From positions 55,563-119,562 of the forward strand of contig CANLHK010000011.1 of the NCBI GenBank assembly GCA_947490615.1: a stretch of 64,000 nt of DNA, in the 5' to 3' direction. Below are positions 25,001 to 33,967 of the stretch, piece by piece; the first letter of the stretch is position 1, and each line of letters begins with the position of its first letter. The stretch comes from Planctomycetaceae bacterium (GTDB lineage Bacteria; Planctomycetota; Phycisphaerae; Phycisphaerales; SM1A02). A model generated the notes under the pieces. The model saw only the letters and a list, made by a program, of their open reading frames with translations, did not search any database and was not told where the DNA came from. Both the position numbers and the translations under genes were made by a program.

Positions 25001-25449
25001 GCGTGTCCTTCTGCCTGCACGGCTGCTGACGCACTTTCAGTGCCTCGCTCTTGAGCACTCCGAAGTGCGCCCGCCGCCGCAAGAATGCCGAGCGCCACGG
25101 CGAGCGCTCCAACAAGATGCAGCGTGACCAAGCCCCACTTCCGTTTCCGTGCGGCAAGCGCGACCTCGACGGCGAGCCCGCTCCAAGTTGAGAGGCCACC
25201 TGCGAAACCGAGGACGCACACCTTCTTGAAGAGCTCATCGTTCCCCTGCGACCAGAACGGCATGGTTCCCACCACCGCACAGGCGAGGAGATTCACGAGA
25301 AGAATGCCGAGGTCGCCTCGATGGCAGCGCACTCTTGCCTGCGTCACGACCAGATCGCGCACGACCGAACCGAGCGCTGCACCAACCGCGATAAGCCCAA
25401 GCGGCAGGAGCTCCGCGAATTCAAAGGCTGCAAGCGTGCTGGTTGGCAT
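24997..25449 (-). CDS. crcB: fluoride channel protein CrcB/Fluc (first copy)
   Basis: The 150-residue membrane protein has GAALGSVVRDLVVTQ, LLVNLLACAVVGTMPF and GFAGGLSTWSGL, matching Fluc/CrcB, with four predicted membrane helices. The Arg after GxxxGAxxR is conserved. It probably pairs with the adjacent copy as a heterodimeric fluoride exporter. ATG 25449 is chosen because the upstream extension (to 25530) runs into the terminator hairpin. It is the first gene of a four-gene unit with nadE and mutL. Confidence 0.9.
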   Translation of the reverse strand: MPTSTLAAFEFAELLPLGLIAVGAALGSVVRDLVVTQARVRCHRGDLGILLVNLLACAVVGTMPFWSQGNDELFKKVCVLGFAGGLSTWSGLAVEVALAARKRKWGLVTLHLVGALAVALGILAAAGALRSAQERGTESASAAVQAEGHA

Positions 25450-25519
25450 CGCCGCATTCTTGCAGAGACGGCGACACACGGGATGGTGGGTCGCAAGAGC
25501 ACCCGCAGTTGCATTGCTG

Positions 25520-25556
25520 AAAACGCACAACGCTCCAATGTCTCCATGGAGCGTTG
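25520..25556 (-). terminator. rho-independent terminator downstream of the HTH-receiver gene
   Basis: Perfect 10-bp stem CAACGCTCCA/TGGAGCGTTG (25547-25556 with 25528-25537) with a 9-base loop, followed on the minus strand by a short TTTT. It lies 43 bp past the stop of the HTH-receiver gene and before crcB, so it separates two transcription units. Confidence 0.8.
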
Positions 25557-25598
25557 CGCGTCGGCTCGTGCGTGAGTTTCCTGTGCGAAGCGCAGGAC

Positions 25599-26192
25599 TC
25601 AGGCGACAAGCGCGTGTGCGTGTTCAATGGACTCGATCACTTGGCGCACCGTGAAGGGCTTGCGAAGGATCGTGTCGTAGCCGCGGCCCACGAGCTGGGC
25701 GATTTGCCCCTCGGTGAGACGGTTCGACATGCCAATGATCTTGGTCATCTGCAGCTCGTCGGAGCCACGAACGAACGCGCAGAACGCGCCGCTCTCGGCT
25801 TCGGGCATGTGCACATCGAGCAACATGACATGGGGACGAAACTTCTCACACTCAGCGCCCGCTGCAAAGGCACCCGACGCAACATGCACGTCGTAGCGCG
25901 TCTGCTCAGCGAGAACTTTGCGGAGCGTTTCGGCGGTGGCTGGGTCGCTGTCCACGATGAGCACACGAGGCGCGCCACTGCGCAGCCCATCCATTGGGAT
26001 GTTGTGCTTCTTCATGAACTGCATCAGGTTCGAGACGGGGATCCGGCGATCCTTGGAGCCAGGGATGCGGTAGCCCGCGAGTTGGCCCGAGTCGAACCAC
26101 TTGCTCACCGTGCGGCTCGCGACATTGCAAATGCGCGCGACCTCTCCAGTGGTCAGGACATCCTTGTCGTTGAAATCGAATCCTTCACGCAT
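25599..26192 (-). CDS. DNA-binding response regulator-like protein: N-terminal HTH (MerR/excisionase type) plus receiver domain
   Basis: The 197-residue protein has an N-terminal helix-turn-helix of the MerR/excisionase type (DVLTTGEVARICNVASRTVSKWFDSG, then GSKDRRIPVSNLMQFMKKH). A CheY-like receiver domain follows (RVLIVDSDPATAETLRKVL, HVMLLDVHMPE with the phosphoacceptor Asp, a Lys in LRKPF). This order, HTH first and receiver last, is the reverse of classical response regulators and is seen in planctomycetes. No histidine kinase gene is nearby. GGGAG upstream of ATG 26192 supports this start; the frame is open to 26486 without homology. Targets unknown. Confidence 0.9.
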   Translation of the reverse strand: MREGFDFNDKDVLTTGEVARICNVASRTVSKWFDSGQLAGYRIPGSKDRRIPVSNLMQFMKKHNIPMDGLRSGAPRVLIVDSDPATAETLRKVLAEQTRYDVHVASGAFAAGAECEKFRPHVMLLDVHMPEAESGAFCAFVRGSDELQMTKIIGMSNRLTEGQIAQLVGRGYDTILRKPFTVRQVIESIEHAHALVA

Positions 26193-26415
26193 GTTTCGTA
26201 CTCCCTTGTTGCACACTGGCGTCGACCGGCGGCCGACGGCGAGGAACCCTGACGCCACTGCATCGGCGTGCGTTGGAAAGGAGTTCACACAACTGCTCCG
26301 AATGTGCCGTCGAGGAGCAAATTGTCGATCTGCGGACTTGGTGGGGGAAGGCCGATCGCGCGGATCTTGGCATTCTCGGACAACCGCGATCCGCGGCGGA
26401 AATGTGCATCGAGCA

Positions 26416-27282
26416 TTAGGAGCGCGAACTCGCATCGTGTTGCCAACGCTCGCTGCCCTGCTTGCGTGCGACGGCGCGTGACTCAAGCCGTTCGATCGAT
26501 TTCACCGTTGCCCAGACGAGAAACGCCGGCCATCGCCAAGGCCGTGTGAGCATGGCGCGCGCCACCACCGCGAAGGTCCCTGCTGAGCCACGATCATCCG
26601 CGCGCCGAGGCGCCACGAGATCAAGTTCATAGGAGCCAAGTCGAGTCCGCGCCGAGATTCGTCGCAAGGCCGCGAAGGTCCGCGGAACGCGCACCACGGC
26701 GGTGGCGCGCTCGATCGTGGCGCGCTCCGAGGGAGCAAACTGTCGTTCGACAAAGCTGTCGTCGGCAAGCAGCGCGGGAAACTCACCCCAGCGCGCCCGC
26801 GCTGCGCGATTCACCACATAGGTGCCGCTTCCGTTGGGAGCACCGATTCGGTGATACGGGTTGAACTGCTCACAGGAATAGAAGAGACGGACCGGCAGGG
26901 TGCTGCGCGAAGCTTCAAAGCGTGGCCGCGCCGCCACGATGTGCGGCGCCTCGCCTGCTTTGGCTGACGCGTCAAAGAGCGCGCGGAGCGCACCTGGCTC
27001 GAGTTCGATGTCGGCGTCGAGGAAGAGCCGCGGATAGCAATCAAGCCCGCGATCGCGCAACGCGCGCTCACCAAGATTGAGTGCGTTGGTCTTCCCGCCC
27101 TGCTCTGTCTCCACCACAGTGATGGGTGCACCCACCGCCCGCGCGCGCGCGGCAGTCTCATCGGTGCAGGCATTGGCGACCACCACGACCACGAGGTCCG
27201 CCACGCCGTCAGCGAGTAGCGCGCGCAGACATCGCTCGATGCCGTTGCCTTCGTTGTAGGCTGGAATCACGACTGAAGGCAT
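26416..27282 (-). CDS. family 2 glycosyltransferase
   Basis: A 288-residue GT-A fold enzyme: PSVVIPAYNEGNGIERCLRAL at the N-terminus, VVVVANACTDET, TNALNLGERAL and the metal/nucleotide-sugar motif LFLDADIEL. The C-terminus has one possible short hydrophobic or amphipathic segment (RWPAFLVWATVKSIER). It should transfer a sugar from a nucleotide donor to an unknown acceptor, probably at the inner face of the membrane. The start is three bases after the ilvA stop, so it is co-transcribed with accB-accC-ilvA. Biological link to those genes is not evident. Confidence 0.9.
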   Translation of the reverse strand: MPSVVIPAYNEGNGIERCLRALLADGVADLVVVVVANACTDETAARARAVGAPITVVETEQGGKTNALNLGERALRDRGLDCYPRLFLDADIELEPGALRALFDASAKAGEAPHIVAARPRFEASRSTLPVRLFYSCEQFNPYHRIGAPNGSGTYVVNRAARARWGEFPALLADDSFVERQFAPSERATIERATAVVRVPRTFAALRRISARTRLGSYELDLVAPRRADDRGSAGTFAVVARAMLTRPWRWPAFLVWATVKSIERLESRAVARKQGSERWQHDASSRS

Positions 27283-27285
27283 CGG

Positions 27286-28536
27286 TTACCCCTGCGTCGC
27301 GGGCCGCACCCGTTCATGAACGCGAATCCCCTTGCCGCGCATGGCTTCCTGCAATTCGTCGGCGTGTCGTGCGTCGCGCACCTCGACGATGCAGCTCACG
27401 CGCACGCGTGAGACATCGGGTCCACCGAAGATCCGCTCGTGGCGAATGTCCTGCACACTCGCACCCGTCGACGCGATGGTGGCCGCAAGTTCTGCAAGCC
27501 CGCCAGGACGATCGCTGATGGTCGCGGAGAACTGCACGAGTCGCCCGTCCACTGCGAGCGAGTGTTCGATGACGCGCGCAAGCACCAGTGGGTCGATGTT
27601 GCCGCCACAGAGAATGAGGGCCACGCGCTTGCCGCGCAGTTCCGCGAGTTCACCCGACAAGAGCGCTGCCAGCGGCGTGGCGCCCGCGCCTTCGACGACT
27701 CCGTGCAACATCTCCACGAGACGCAAGATCGCGAGCGAGATCAGTTCCTCATCAACGGCAATCACGCGATCGACCCGAGTGCGCGCCAATTCAAACGCGC
27801 GCGCGCCGACTTCAGGAACCGCGAGGCCGTCGGCCAAAGTAGGATCCATCGTGATGCGCGTCGGCGTGCCAAGACGCAGCGCTTCGGCAAAGCTCGCAGC
27901 ACGACGAGGCTCCACGCCGACGACGGTGACGGCTGGATTCGAGGCCTTCACCGCGATACCGACACCCGCGATGAGTCCCGCGCCACCAACAGGCACGATG
28001 ATGGCATCGAGCGCAGGAACTTCCTCAAGCACTTCGAGTGCCACAGTGCCAGCACCGGCGATGATCGCAGCGTCGTTGAAACCGTGGATGTAGACGAGTC
28101 CTTCGTCGGCCACGAGTTTGTCGGCGAGTTCCTTAGCCTCTGCGATGTTTCCGCCGTGGATCAAGACCCGCGCGCCAAGTTCGCGACAACGCGCTTGCTT
28201 CACCAACGGTGCGAGTTTGGGCATCACGACGCAGACGGGAACGCCAAGGTCGCGACCATGCCACGCCAACGCGAGCGCGTGATTCCCCGCGCTGGCTGCG
28301 ATCACGCCACGCTGGTGCGCCTCAGCCGGAAGTTGCAACAGCGCGTTGCGCGCGCCCCGCTCTTTGAAACTCCCTGTCCGCTGCTGGTATTCGAGCTTGA
28401 CGAAGACTTCGCAGCCCGTCACCCGCGACAACGCTGGCGAGAAGACGCACGGTGTTCGTTCGACACCGCCCGCGATGCGAGCGCGCGCAGCCACGATGTC
28501 GGCAAGCGTCACCGACGACGCGGCCGCCGCGGTCAT
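27286..28536 (-). CDS. ilvA: threonine ammonia-lyase (threonine dehydratase) with C-terminal ACT domain
   Basis: The 416-residue PLP enzyme converts L-threonine to 2-oxobutyrate and ammonia. It has the PLP-lysine segment TGSFKERGARNAL, an ASAGNHALALAWHG motif, the glycine loop PVGGAGLIAGVG, and a C-terminal ACT-like domain (VQFSATISDRPGGLAELAATI). The length and single short ACT domain fit the ~400-residue class. That class includes both biosynthetic and catabolic enzymes, so the symbol is provisional (tdcB type is possible). The ATG overlaps the accC stop (ATGA). It competes for threonine with the dehydrogenase/Kbl route encoded at 683-3984. Confidence 0.93.
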   Translation of the reverse strand: MTAAAASSVTLADIVAARARIAGGVERTPCVFSPALSRVTGCEVFVKLEYQQRTGSFKERGARNALLQLPAEAHQRGVIAASAGNHALALAWHGRDLGVPVCVVMPKLAPLVKQARCRELGARVLIHGGNIAEAKELADKLVADEGLVYIHGFNDAAIIAGAGTVALEVLEEVPALDAIIVPVGGAGLIAGVGIAVKASNPAVTVVGVEPRRAASFAEALRLGTPTRITMDPTLADGLAVPEVGARAFELARTRVDRVIAVDEELISLAILRLVEMLHGVVEGAGATPLAALLSGELAELRGKRVALILCGGNIDPLVLARVIEHSLAVDGRLVQFSATISDRPGGLAELAATIASTGASVQDIRHERIFGGPDVSRVRVSCIVEVRDARHADELQEAMRGKGIRVHERVRPATQG

Positions 28537-29945
28537 GCGCGGCTCTCCGCGCCCGCAGCGCTGCCCGATTTGCTCGTCGAACCACTCGCGCGCGCTGCAT
28601 CCTGCGCCTTGAGCAATCGCTCGACATAGTGGATGTCGAAGGTCGCGTTCTGAAAGTCTGGGTTGGCCATGAGCTTCAGGTGCAGCGGGATCGTCGTCTT
28701 GAGCGGACCGATCTTGAACTCGCCGAGCGCCACCTTCATGCGCGCGATGGCGATCTCTCGCGTCGGACCATGGACGATGAGCTTGCCGATCATCGAGTCG
28801 TAGTTGGGTGGAATGCGATAGCCCGCGCGCGCGTGCGAATCGAGTCGCACACCCAAACCACCTGGCGCCGAGAAACTCTCGATGAGTCCAGCCTGCGGCA
28901 TGAAGCCGCGATCGGGATCTTCGGCGTTGATGCGACACTCAATCGCGTGGCCGTTGACCTTGATGTCCGCTTGCTTGAACGACAGCGGTTTGCCCGCCGC
29001 CACCATGATCTGCTCACGCACGATGTCGACGCCCGTGATCATCTCGGTGACGGGATGCTCCACCTGCACACGAGTGTTCACCTCGAGCATGTAGAAGTTC
29101 TGCTTCGCGTCCATCAGGAATTCGACGGTCGCAGCGCCCGAGTACTTCGCGCTGGCGATCAAAGAGGCCGCGCTCTCGCAGACCTTCATGCGCTTGGCGG
29201 GGTCGACTCCTGGCGCTGGCGCTTCTTCGACGAGCTTCTGATGGCGACGCTGGCTCGAGCAATCGCGCTCAAAGAGATGCACCGCATTGCCGTGCTTGTC
29301 GCCGATGGTTTGCACTTCAAAGTGCCGCGCGTTCTCCAGGAACTTCTCGATGTAGACGGCGCCGTTGCCAAACGCAGCCGCGGCTTCTTGTCGCGCGCTC
29401 TCGATACCCGTGCGCAATTGCGCAGCGTCGCGCGCCACGCGCATGCCGCGTCCGCCGCCACCAGCCGTCGCCTTGACGATGACGGGGTAGCCGATTTCCT
29501 CAGCGACCTTGACCGCGTCTTCGATGTCGTCGATCGCGTTCTCCGTGCCAGGAAAGACAGGCGTGCCGACGCTGCGCGCCAACTTCTTGCAGCTCACCTT
29601 GTCGCCAAGAAGCGCCATCGCTTCGGGCGAGGGACCGATGAACTCGAAGCCCGAGTCGCGGCAGACTTCGGCAAAGTGCGCGTTCTCGGAGAGGAAGCCG
29701 TAACCAGGATGGATCGCGTCGGCGTGGGTGACCTCGGCCGCAGCGATGATGCGATCGATGCGAAGGTAGCTCTCGGGACTCGGACCAGGACCGATGCAGA
29801 CGGCACGGTCGGCCTGCTCGATCCACGGGCCAGCCTTGTCGGCCGTCGAGTAGACACAGACCGTCTCGATGCCGAGGGCCTTAGCCGCACGAATGACGCG
29901 CAGCGCGATTTCGCCGCGGTTGGCAATCAGGATTCGCTTGAACAT
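28533..29945 (-). CDS. accC: acetyl-CoA carboxylase, biotin carboxylase subunit
   Basis: The 470-residue protein starts MFKRILIANRGEIALRVIRAAKALGIETV and carries the ATP-grasp glycine loop KATAGGGGRGMRV, ERDCSSQRRHQKLVEEAP, EFLMDAKQNFYMLEVNTRVQVEHPVTE and AIECRINAEDP, diagnostic of AccC. It carboxylates biotin on AccB using ATP and bicarbonate, the first half of malonyl-CoA synthesis. It follows accB by nine bases and overlaps ilvA downstream. The alanine/serine-rich C-terminal tail is slightly longer than in the E. coli enzyme. Carboxyltransferase genes (accA/accD) are not in this window. Confidence 0.97.
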   Translation of the reverse strand: MFKRILIANRGEIALRVIRAAKALGIETVCVYSTADKAGPWIEQADRAVCIGPGPSPESYLRIDRIIAAAEVTHADAIHPGYGFLSENAHFAEVCRDSGFEFIGPSPEAMALLGDKVSCKKLARSVGTPVFPGTENAIDDIEDAVKVAEEIGYPVIVKATAGGGGRGMRVARDAAQLRTGIESARQEAAAAFGNGAVYIEKFLENARHFEVQTIGDKHGNAVHLFERDCSSQRRHQKLVEEAPAPGVDPAKRMKVCESAASLIASAKYSGAATVEFLMDAKQNFYMLEVNTRVQVEHPVTEMITGVDIVREQIMVAAGKPLSFKQADIKVNGHAIECRINAEDPDRGFMPQAGLIESFSAPGGLGVRLDSHARAGYRIPPNYDSMIGKLIVHGPTREIAIARMKVALGEFKIGPLKTTIPLHLKLMANPDFQNATFDIHYVERLLKAQDAARASGSTSKSGSAAGAESRA

Positions 29946-29954
29946 GGGTTCCGA

Positions 29955-30413
29955 TCAGCTGGGACGGATGCGGAAGAGGGGCTGGCCGAACTCGACGGGT
30001 TGGCCGCTCTTGACCAAGATTTCCTCGACGACACCCGTGGTTTCGGCCTTGATCTCGTTGAAGATCTTCATCGCTTCGATGAGGCAGACCGTGGTTTCTG
30101 GGCCAACCCGGGAGCCGATCGAGACAAAGGCGCTCTTGTCGGGTCCTGGCGAGGCGTAGTAGGTGCCGACCATGGGGCTTTCGATGGCTGGAAGGACCTC
30201 GGCGGCGGCAGCGGCGGGCGCAGCAGGAGCCGCGTGCGGGGCGGCCATCGCCATGGGGGCAGGAGCCAGAGCTGGCGCATAGACCTGCGGAACGGCGTGG
30301 ACGCCTGGGCGCTTGACGGTCACGGTTTCCTGCTCGTCTCGAAGATCGAGTTCGGTCAGGTCGTTTTCGACCATCAGGCGGACGAGTTCTTTGAGTTTGC
30401 GGATGTCAATCAT
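29955..30413 (-). CDS. accB: biotin carboxyl carrier protein of acetyl-CoA carboxylase
   Basis: The 152-residue product starts MIDIRKLKELVRLMVENDLTEL, a typical AccB N-terminus. A Pro/Ala-rich flexible linker follows, then the biotinyl domain with CLIEAMKIFNEIKAE, in which the Lys of EAMK is the biotinylation site. It is the first gene of the accB-accC-ilvA-glycosyltransferase unit. A TATGGT hexamer on the minus strand at about 30450-30455 could be the -10, giving a leader of about 30 nt. Confidence 0.96.
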   Translation of the reverse strand: MIDIRKLKELVRLMVENDLTELDLRDEQETVTVKRPGVHAVPQVYAPALAPAPMAMAAPHAAPAAPAAAAAEVLPAIESPMVGTYYASPGPDKSAFVSIGSRVGPETTVCLIEAMKIFNEIKAETTGVVEEILVKSGQPVEFGQPLFRIRPS

Positions 30414-30616
30414 GGTGATGGTGCCGCGACGGAAGGCCGCGGGCCGCGAACCATACCACAACCGTCCGCCAACTGGGAATCGATGAGGATCGTCACCGAT
30501 CAACGCGCGAAGTGGCGCAGATCACCGAGGATGAGCGCAGAGCGCCAGTTGGATCGAGGAGAAAACCTCACCCGCTCTCCCACGCCCCTGCTGTTCGTGG
30601 CTGTTGCCTGAAGGGG

Positions 30617-31195
30617 TCAGATCGGCCGCTGGCAGCGTGGTGGGCCGAGGAGTTCACCGAGCACGAAGGCTTGGCGAATCCGCGCTCGGTCCTTGAGGAC
30701 GGCTCGCACATCGGCAGCCGTCACCGCTGGTCGCGGATCAGCGCTCGCTTCCGTCCGAGCAATTTCGACCGACGCGAGGCCCGTCGCGGCTTTGACCTCT
30801 GCAGCGCGCACCTTGGCGACCGAGTCCGCGACATGTTGACGGCTCAAGAGCGCACTCGCGGAGTCGCCCGCACGGTTCCCCGTGGCTGGCGGGGTGGGCT
30901 TCAAGCCCAGGCGTGCTTTCGATCGAGGTCCAACAGCGGCGAAGCGCGTGTTGGCCGACTTGACGGCTGGCGGCTGCGGCGCGCGCGTTGGTGGCGCGGA
31001 TGGTCGGGTGGCTGCACCACGCTTCACATTGGGCGCCCGCGGCGCGCGCGGCTGTGCTGGTGGCGGAAACGGCATGCCGCGAACATTCTCTGCCGCTGCC
31101 TTGGCAATCTTCGCCGTCTCTTGCGCGCGCTTGGCAATCGCAGCGATCACGGCTTGCAGCACGAAGATGGCGATGATCCAGATGAGCGACTTCAC
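30617..31195 (-). CDS. single-pass membrane protein of unknown function, last gene of the btu operon
   Basis: A 192-residue protein with one N-terminal membrane helix (SLIWIIAIFVLQAVIAAIA), a long Pro/Ala/Arg-rich disordered stretch (about residues 40-110) and a conserved-looking C-terminal end (VRAVLKDRARIRQAFVLGELLGPPRC). I do not recognise a family with known function. Its ATG overlaps the btuD stop by four bases (ATGA). It is the fifth gene of a tightly coupled operon with a BtuF-like binding protein, permease and ATPase; a role beside that transporter is possible but unproven. Confidence 0.75.
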   Translation of the reverse strand: MKSLIWIIAIFVLQAVIAAIAKRAQETAKIAKAAAENVRGMPFPPPAQPRAPRAPNVKRGAATRPSAPPTRAPQPPAVKSANTRFAAVGPRSKARLGLKPTPPATGNRAGDSASALLSRQHVADSVAKVRAAEVKAATGLASVEIARTEASADPRPAVTAADVRAVLKDRARIRQAFVLGELLGPPRCQRPI

Positions 31196-31998
31196 GGCTG
31201 CATCCTACCTTGGCTTGAGAACGACGGCGCGTCAAGTTGCGGCATGATCCAACCCGATGCTTCGCGCATCGGCGACCCGTAGGCCTTGGTCAAGTGCGCG
31301 GCGGTGAGGACTTGATCGGCCAAGCCGAAAACCATGGCTCGACCAGCCTGCAGCACCAAGGCGTGGGTCGCGATCGCGCGTGCCAAGCCTGGATCATGCA
31401 AACTCATCACGACGGCGCCCTTCTGCGCGCGCGCGTGCAGTGCACGGGCGATGCGGACGACCTCGCCAGGATCGATGCCGCCAAACGGTTCATCGAGCAG
31501 CAGCACGCCGCCATGATCAAGTTGCGCCAAGGCCCGCGCGATGGCGACCCGTTGTCGTTCGCCGCCCGAGAGTGCCGTGTAGGCCACGCTCGCCCGAGCC
31601 GAGAGTCCGACATCGGCCAGCGCGCGATCGACGGCGTGTTCATCAGGTCCGACGGCATAGCGCCCGAGTCGCACCACCTCGCGGGCGCTGAACGCTGCGC
31701 CGACTTCAGGACGCTGCGGAACCAGCGCGCGAACCGCGGCGAGCGCCCGACCGCGATCACCGTGACTTGACGCGTTCAGCCCCGCGTACTCGACGCGGCC
31801 CGAAGAAACACCATCGGGTGTGACACACGCGAGCACACGAAGAAGCGAGCTCTTCCCACAGCCGTTGGCTCCGACCACCGCGATGATCGAGCCGACCTCG
31901 ACGGTGAGATCAACGCCCGCCAACGCCTCGACGGAACCATAGTTGAGTCGCAGTCCAACTCCCGTGAGGAGCGGCTTCGTTGCGTGCGCTTGGCTCAT
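31192..31998 (-). CDS. btuD: ABC transporter ATP-binding protein, BtuD/FecE type
   Basis: The 268-residue ATPase has Walker A GANGCGKSSLL, signature LSGGERQRVAIARAL and Walker B GVLLLDEPFGG, with an H-loop (MSLHDPGLA). It energises the FecCD-type permease encoded just upstream. Its ATG overlaps the permease stop (ATGA). The BtuF-like binding protein in the operon points to a corrinoid (or, less likely, haem or siderophore) importer; the gene symbol rests on that context rather than on substrate evidence. Confidence 0.85.
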   Translation of the reverse strand: MSQAHATKPLLTGVGLRLNYGSVEALAGVDLTVEVGSIIAVVGANGCGKSSLLRVLACVTPDGVSSGRVEYAGLNASSHGDRGRALAAVRALVPQRPEVGAAFSAREVVRLGRYAVGPDEHAVDRALADVGLSARASVAYTALSGGERQRVAIARALAQLDHGGVLLLDEPFGGIDPGEVVRIARALHARAQKGAVVMSLHDPGLARAIATHALVLQAGRAMVFGLADQVLTAAHLTKAYGSPMREASGWIMPQLDAPSFSSQGRMQP

Positions 31999-32984
31999 CG
32001 GTTCCACCGTCCACTTCGGAGCAACCAAAGAAACGCAGGTCCGCCCGCGAGCGCGGTCACGACGCCGACGGGGAGCCGTCCAGTGCCGAGGTCGATCACT
32101 TGTCGCGCAGCATCGGCAGTCACAAGAAGCGTTGCGCCCGCGAGTGCCGTCGCAGGAACCAGCGTCGCGTGTGATGGACCCACAAGCCGTCGGGCCAGGT
32201 GAGGACCGATGAGACCCACGAATCCAATCGGCCCCGCGTACGCGACCGCGACTGCTGCCAAGAGACCGCCGACAAGAAACAGATGGCGTCGCAGCGCGCC
32301 GAGATTCACGCCACTGCTGCGTGACTCTTCATCCGAGAGACTTGCCACATCAAGCGCCAAGGCCTGCATGCGCAGGACAGACCAGCCCACGGCAACACTC
32401 GCCGCGACCGTCCAGAATGCTGCACGCGAGGGAAGCTCGGGCAATCGGCCAGCCATCCACGCCAAGAGATCTCCGCGCAAACCGTGCGGAACCAGCTGCT
32501 CAAGCAACATCGTTCCCGCGCTGAAGATCGCTCCGATGATGACTCCAGACAACACGAGTGAAGTTGGATCGTGCCCTTCGCGCGCGCGCCCAAGCCACGC
32601 CACCAAGGTCAGTGTGACCAACGCGCCGACGACAGCGCCAAAAACTTCCCCACCGAAAGTCACAGCAGGAATCGAGAGCGTGTAGGCCAGTGCCAAGACC
32701 GCCGCCACGCCGAAACCCGCGCCGCTTGAAACGCCGAGCACAAACGGCGACGCGAGCGGATTGCGCAAGAGCGCCTGCAACGCCAAGCCCGACAACCCGA
32801 GCGCAGCGCCCAAGAGCGCAGCCGACACCGTCCCTTGCAGGCGCAGCGCGAAGATCTCTGATGAAGGAATGCCTAAGGCGAGTCGAATGCCGCCCTCGTC
32901 ACCAATCGGACCGATCGCCACACGCAAACACGCTGCCAGCAACATCGTGATCGCGAGAAGGACGCAACCGCGTGCGCGCATCAC
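31995..32984 (-). CDS. btuC: ABC transporter permease, BtuC/FecCD family
   Basis: The 329-residue polytopic protein has the FecCD features: LALQALLRNPLASPFVLGVSSGAGFG and AGPIGFVGLIGPHLARRLVG, with nine to ten hydrophobic segments. It forms the membrane channel of a B12- or siderophore-type importer. The start is either a GTG at 32984, overlapping the btuF stop as GTGA, or the ATG three bases later (32981). The downstream ATPase overlaps its stop. Confidence 0.88.
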   Translation of the reverse strand: MMRARGCVLLAITMLLAACLRVAIGPIGDEGGIRLALGIPSSEIFALRLQGTVSAALLGAALGLSGLALQALLRNPLASPFVLGVSSGAGFGVAAVLALAYTLSIPAVTFGGEVFGAVVGALVTLTLVAWLGRAREGHDPTSLVLSGVIIGAIFSAGTMLLEQLVPHGLRGDLLAWMAGRLPELPSRAAFWTVAASVAVGWSVLRMQALALDVASLSDEESRSSGVNLGALRRHLFLVGGLLAAVAVAYAGPIGFVGLIGPHLARRLVGPSHATLVPATALAGATLLVTADAARQVIDLGTGRLPVGVVTALAGGPAFLWLLRSGRWNR

Positions 32985-33967
32985 GGGCGCTCCGCCGCAG
33001 GCGCCGACTCGTGATCCACATCGGTCACGCCAAGCAACTTGGCGAACTCATGCTGACGCGCGATGGCTGCGAAACTCGGCGACAAAAGGGCAGGCAACGC
33101 ACCCGAAGCAATCGGTGGCGGCGCGGCGGGCCACGGCAAGACTTCGGCAAAGCCCTCGATGGCCAAGGCGGAAGACTCGGTTTGTGCGAGTCCAACGATG
33201 CGCGCGGGCGCCAGTGCGACCACGGCCTCGACGGAGAGTTCGACCCATCCCTTCGATTCAACGGCGTTCACAAAGCCGCATCGCTCGAGCATCGAGTTCA
33301 GGTAGTTGCCACGGCCGACTGCAAGAAACGGATCGGCCGACACGATGAGCAGCACGCGCGGTGCATCGGCGCGGGGAGTAGCGATCGTGCTGAGATAGCG
33401 ACGCGCGGGCTCCAACTTCGGCGCGATCGCAGCACCGAAGACACTCTCGAAATCGTCCGCGAGCAGTGCAAGATCTTCGAGCGTGTCGAGTCGTCGCTCG
33501 ACGAGTCGGATCGATTGGTCGGTGCAATACGCTTGAAGCGCAGGGTCGACACCAGCCAAGGGCGGCTGCACGAAGAGGACTTCTGGTTTGGCCAACGCCA
33601 AGCGTTCGGCATCAAAGTCGCGCAGATCGCCCACGACTGGAAGGTCTTTCGACACTCCGCTGCAGTACGGGCTGCGTCCGACAAGATGCGCCGCGAGCCC
33701 AAGCTCGACGAGTGAATCGGTGATGGCGGGACTCGTCGACGCCACGCGTGGCGTTGGCACGACGATGATCGGCGCGGGCGTCGGTGGCGTGCCGCCTCGG
33801 CCAAAGATCGCCCAGATCAGCAGGAGCGAAAGTGAAAGGCCGAAGAGTTGCTGCAGCCCCGAGGCGCGGATGCGCGGTGGTTTCGGTGGCGCCTCATCGA
33901 AGGCGACCTCGTCCGGCGCCGGGTCGTGCGCTGGCGGCGACGGAAACTTGTACGGGCCCTCGTTCAT
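32981..33967 (-). CDS. btuF: BtuF-like periplasmic substrate-binding protein with N-terminal membrane anchor
   Basis: The 328-residue protein has a 40-residue Pro-rich cytoplasmic N-terminus, one membrane helix (LFGLSLSLLLIWAIFG), and then a class III binding-protein domain. That domain has RVASTSPAITDSLVELGLAAHLVGRSPYC, LPVVGDLRDFDAERLALAKPEVLFVQ and LAVGRGNYLNSMLERCGFVN, typical of BtuF-type cobalamin-binding proteins. Anchoring by a transmembrane helix rather than a lipid or free form is unusual outside planctomycetes. It overlaps the coiled-coil gene upstream (ATGA) and btuC downstream. No cobalamin riboswitch precedes this operon. Confidence 0.87.
   Translation of the reverse strand: MNEGPYKFPSPPAHDPAPDEVAFDEAPPKPPRIRASGLQQLFGLSLSLLLIWAIFGRGGTPPTPAPIIVVPTPRVASTSPAITDSLVELGLAAHLVGRSPYCSGVSKDLPVVGDLRDFDAERLALAKPEVLFVQPPLAGVDPALQAYCTDQSIRLVERRLDTLEDLALLADDFESVFGAAIAPKLEPARRYLSTIATPRADAPRVLLIVSADPFLAVGRGNYLNSMLERCGFVNAVESKGWVELSVEAVVALAPARIVGLAQTESSALAIEGFAEVLPWPAAPPPIASGALPALLSPSFAAIARQHEFAKLLGVTDVDHESAPAAERP

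Noticed and set aside
25450..25600. Possible fluoride riboswitch before crcB
   Set aside because: The structured element there is an intrinsic terminator of the preceding gene; the fluoride aptamer consensus is not seen.
28452..30611. 719-residue plus-strand frame covering accC and accB
   Set aside because: Antisense to two conserved genes; composition typical of mirrored GC-rich codons.
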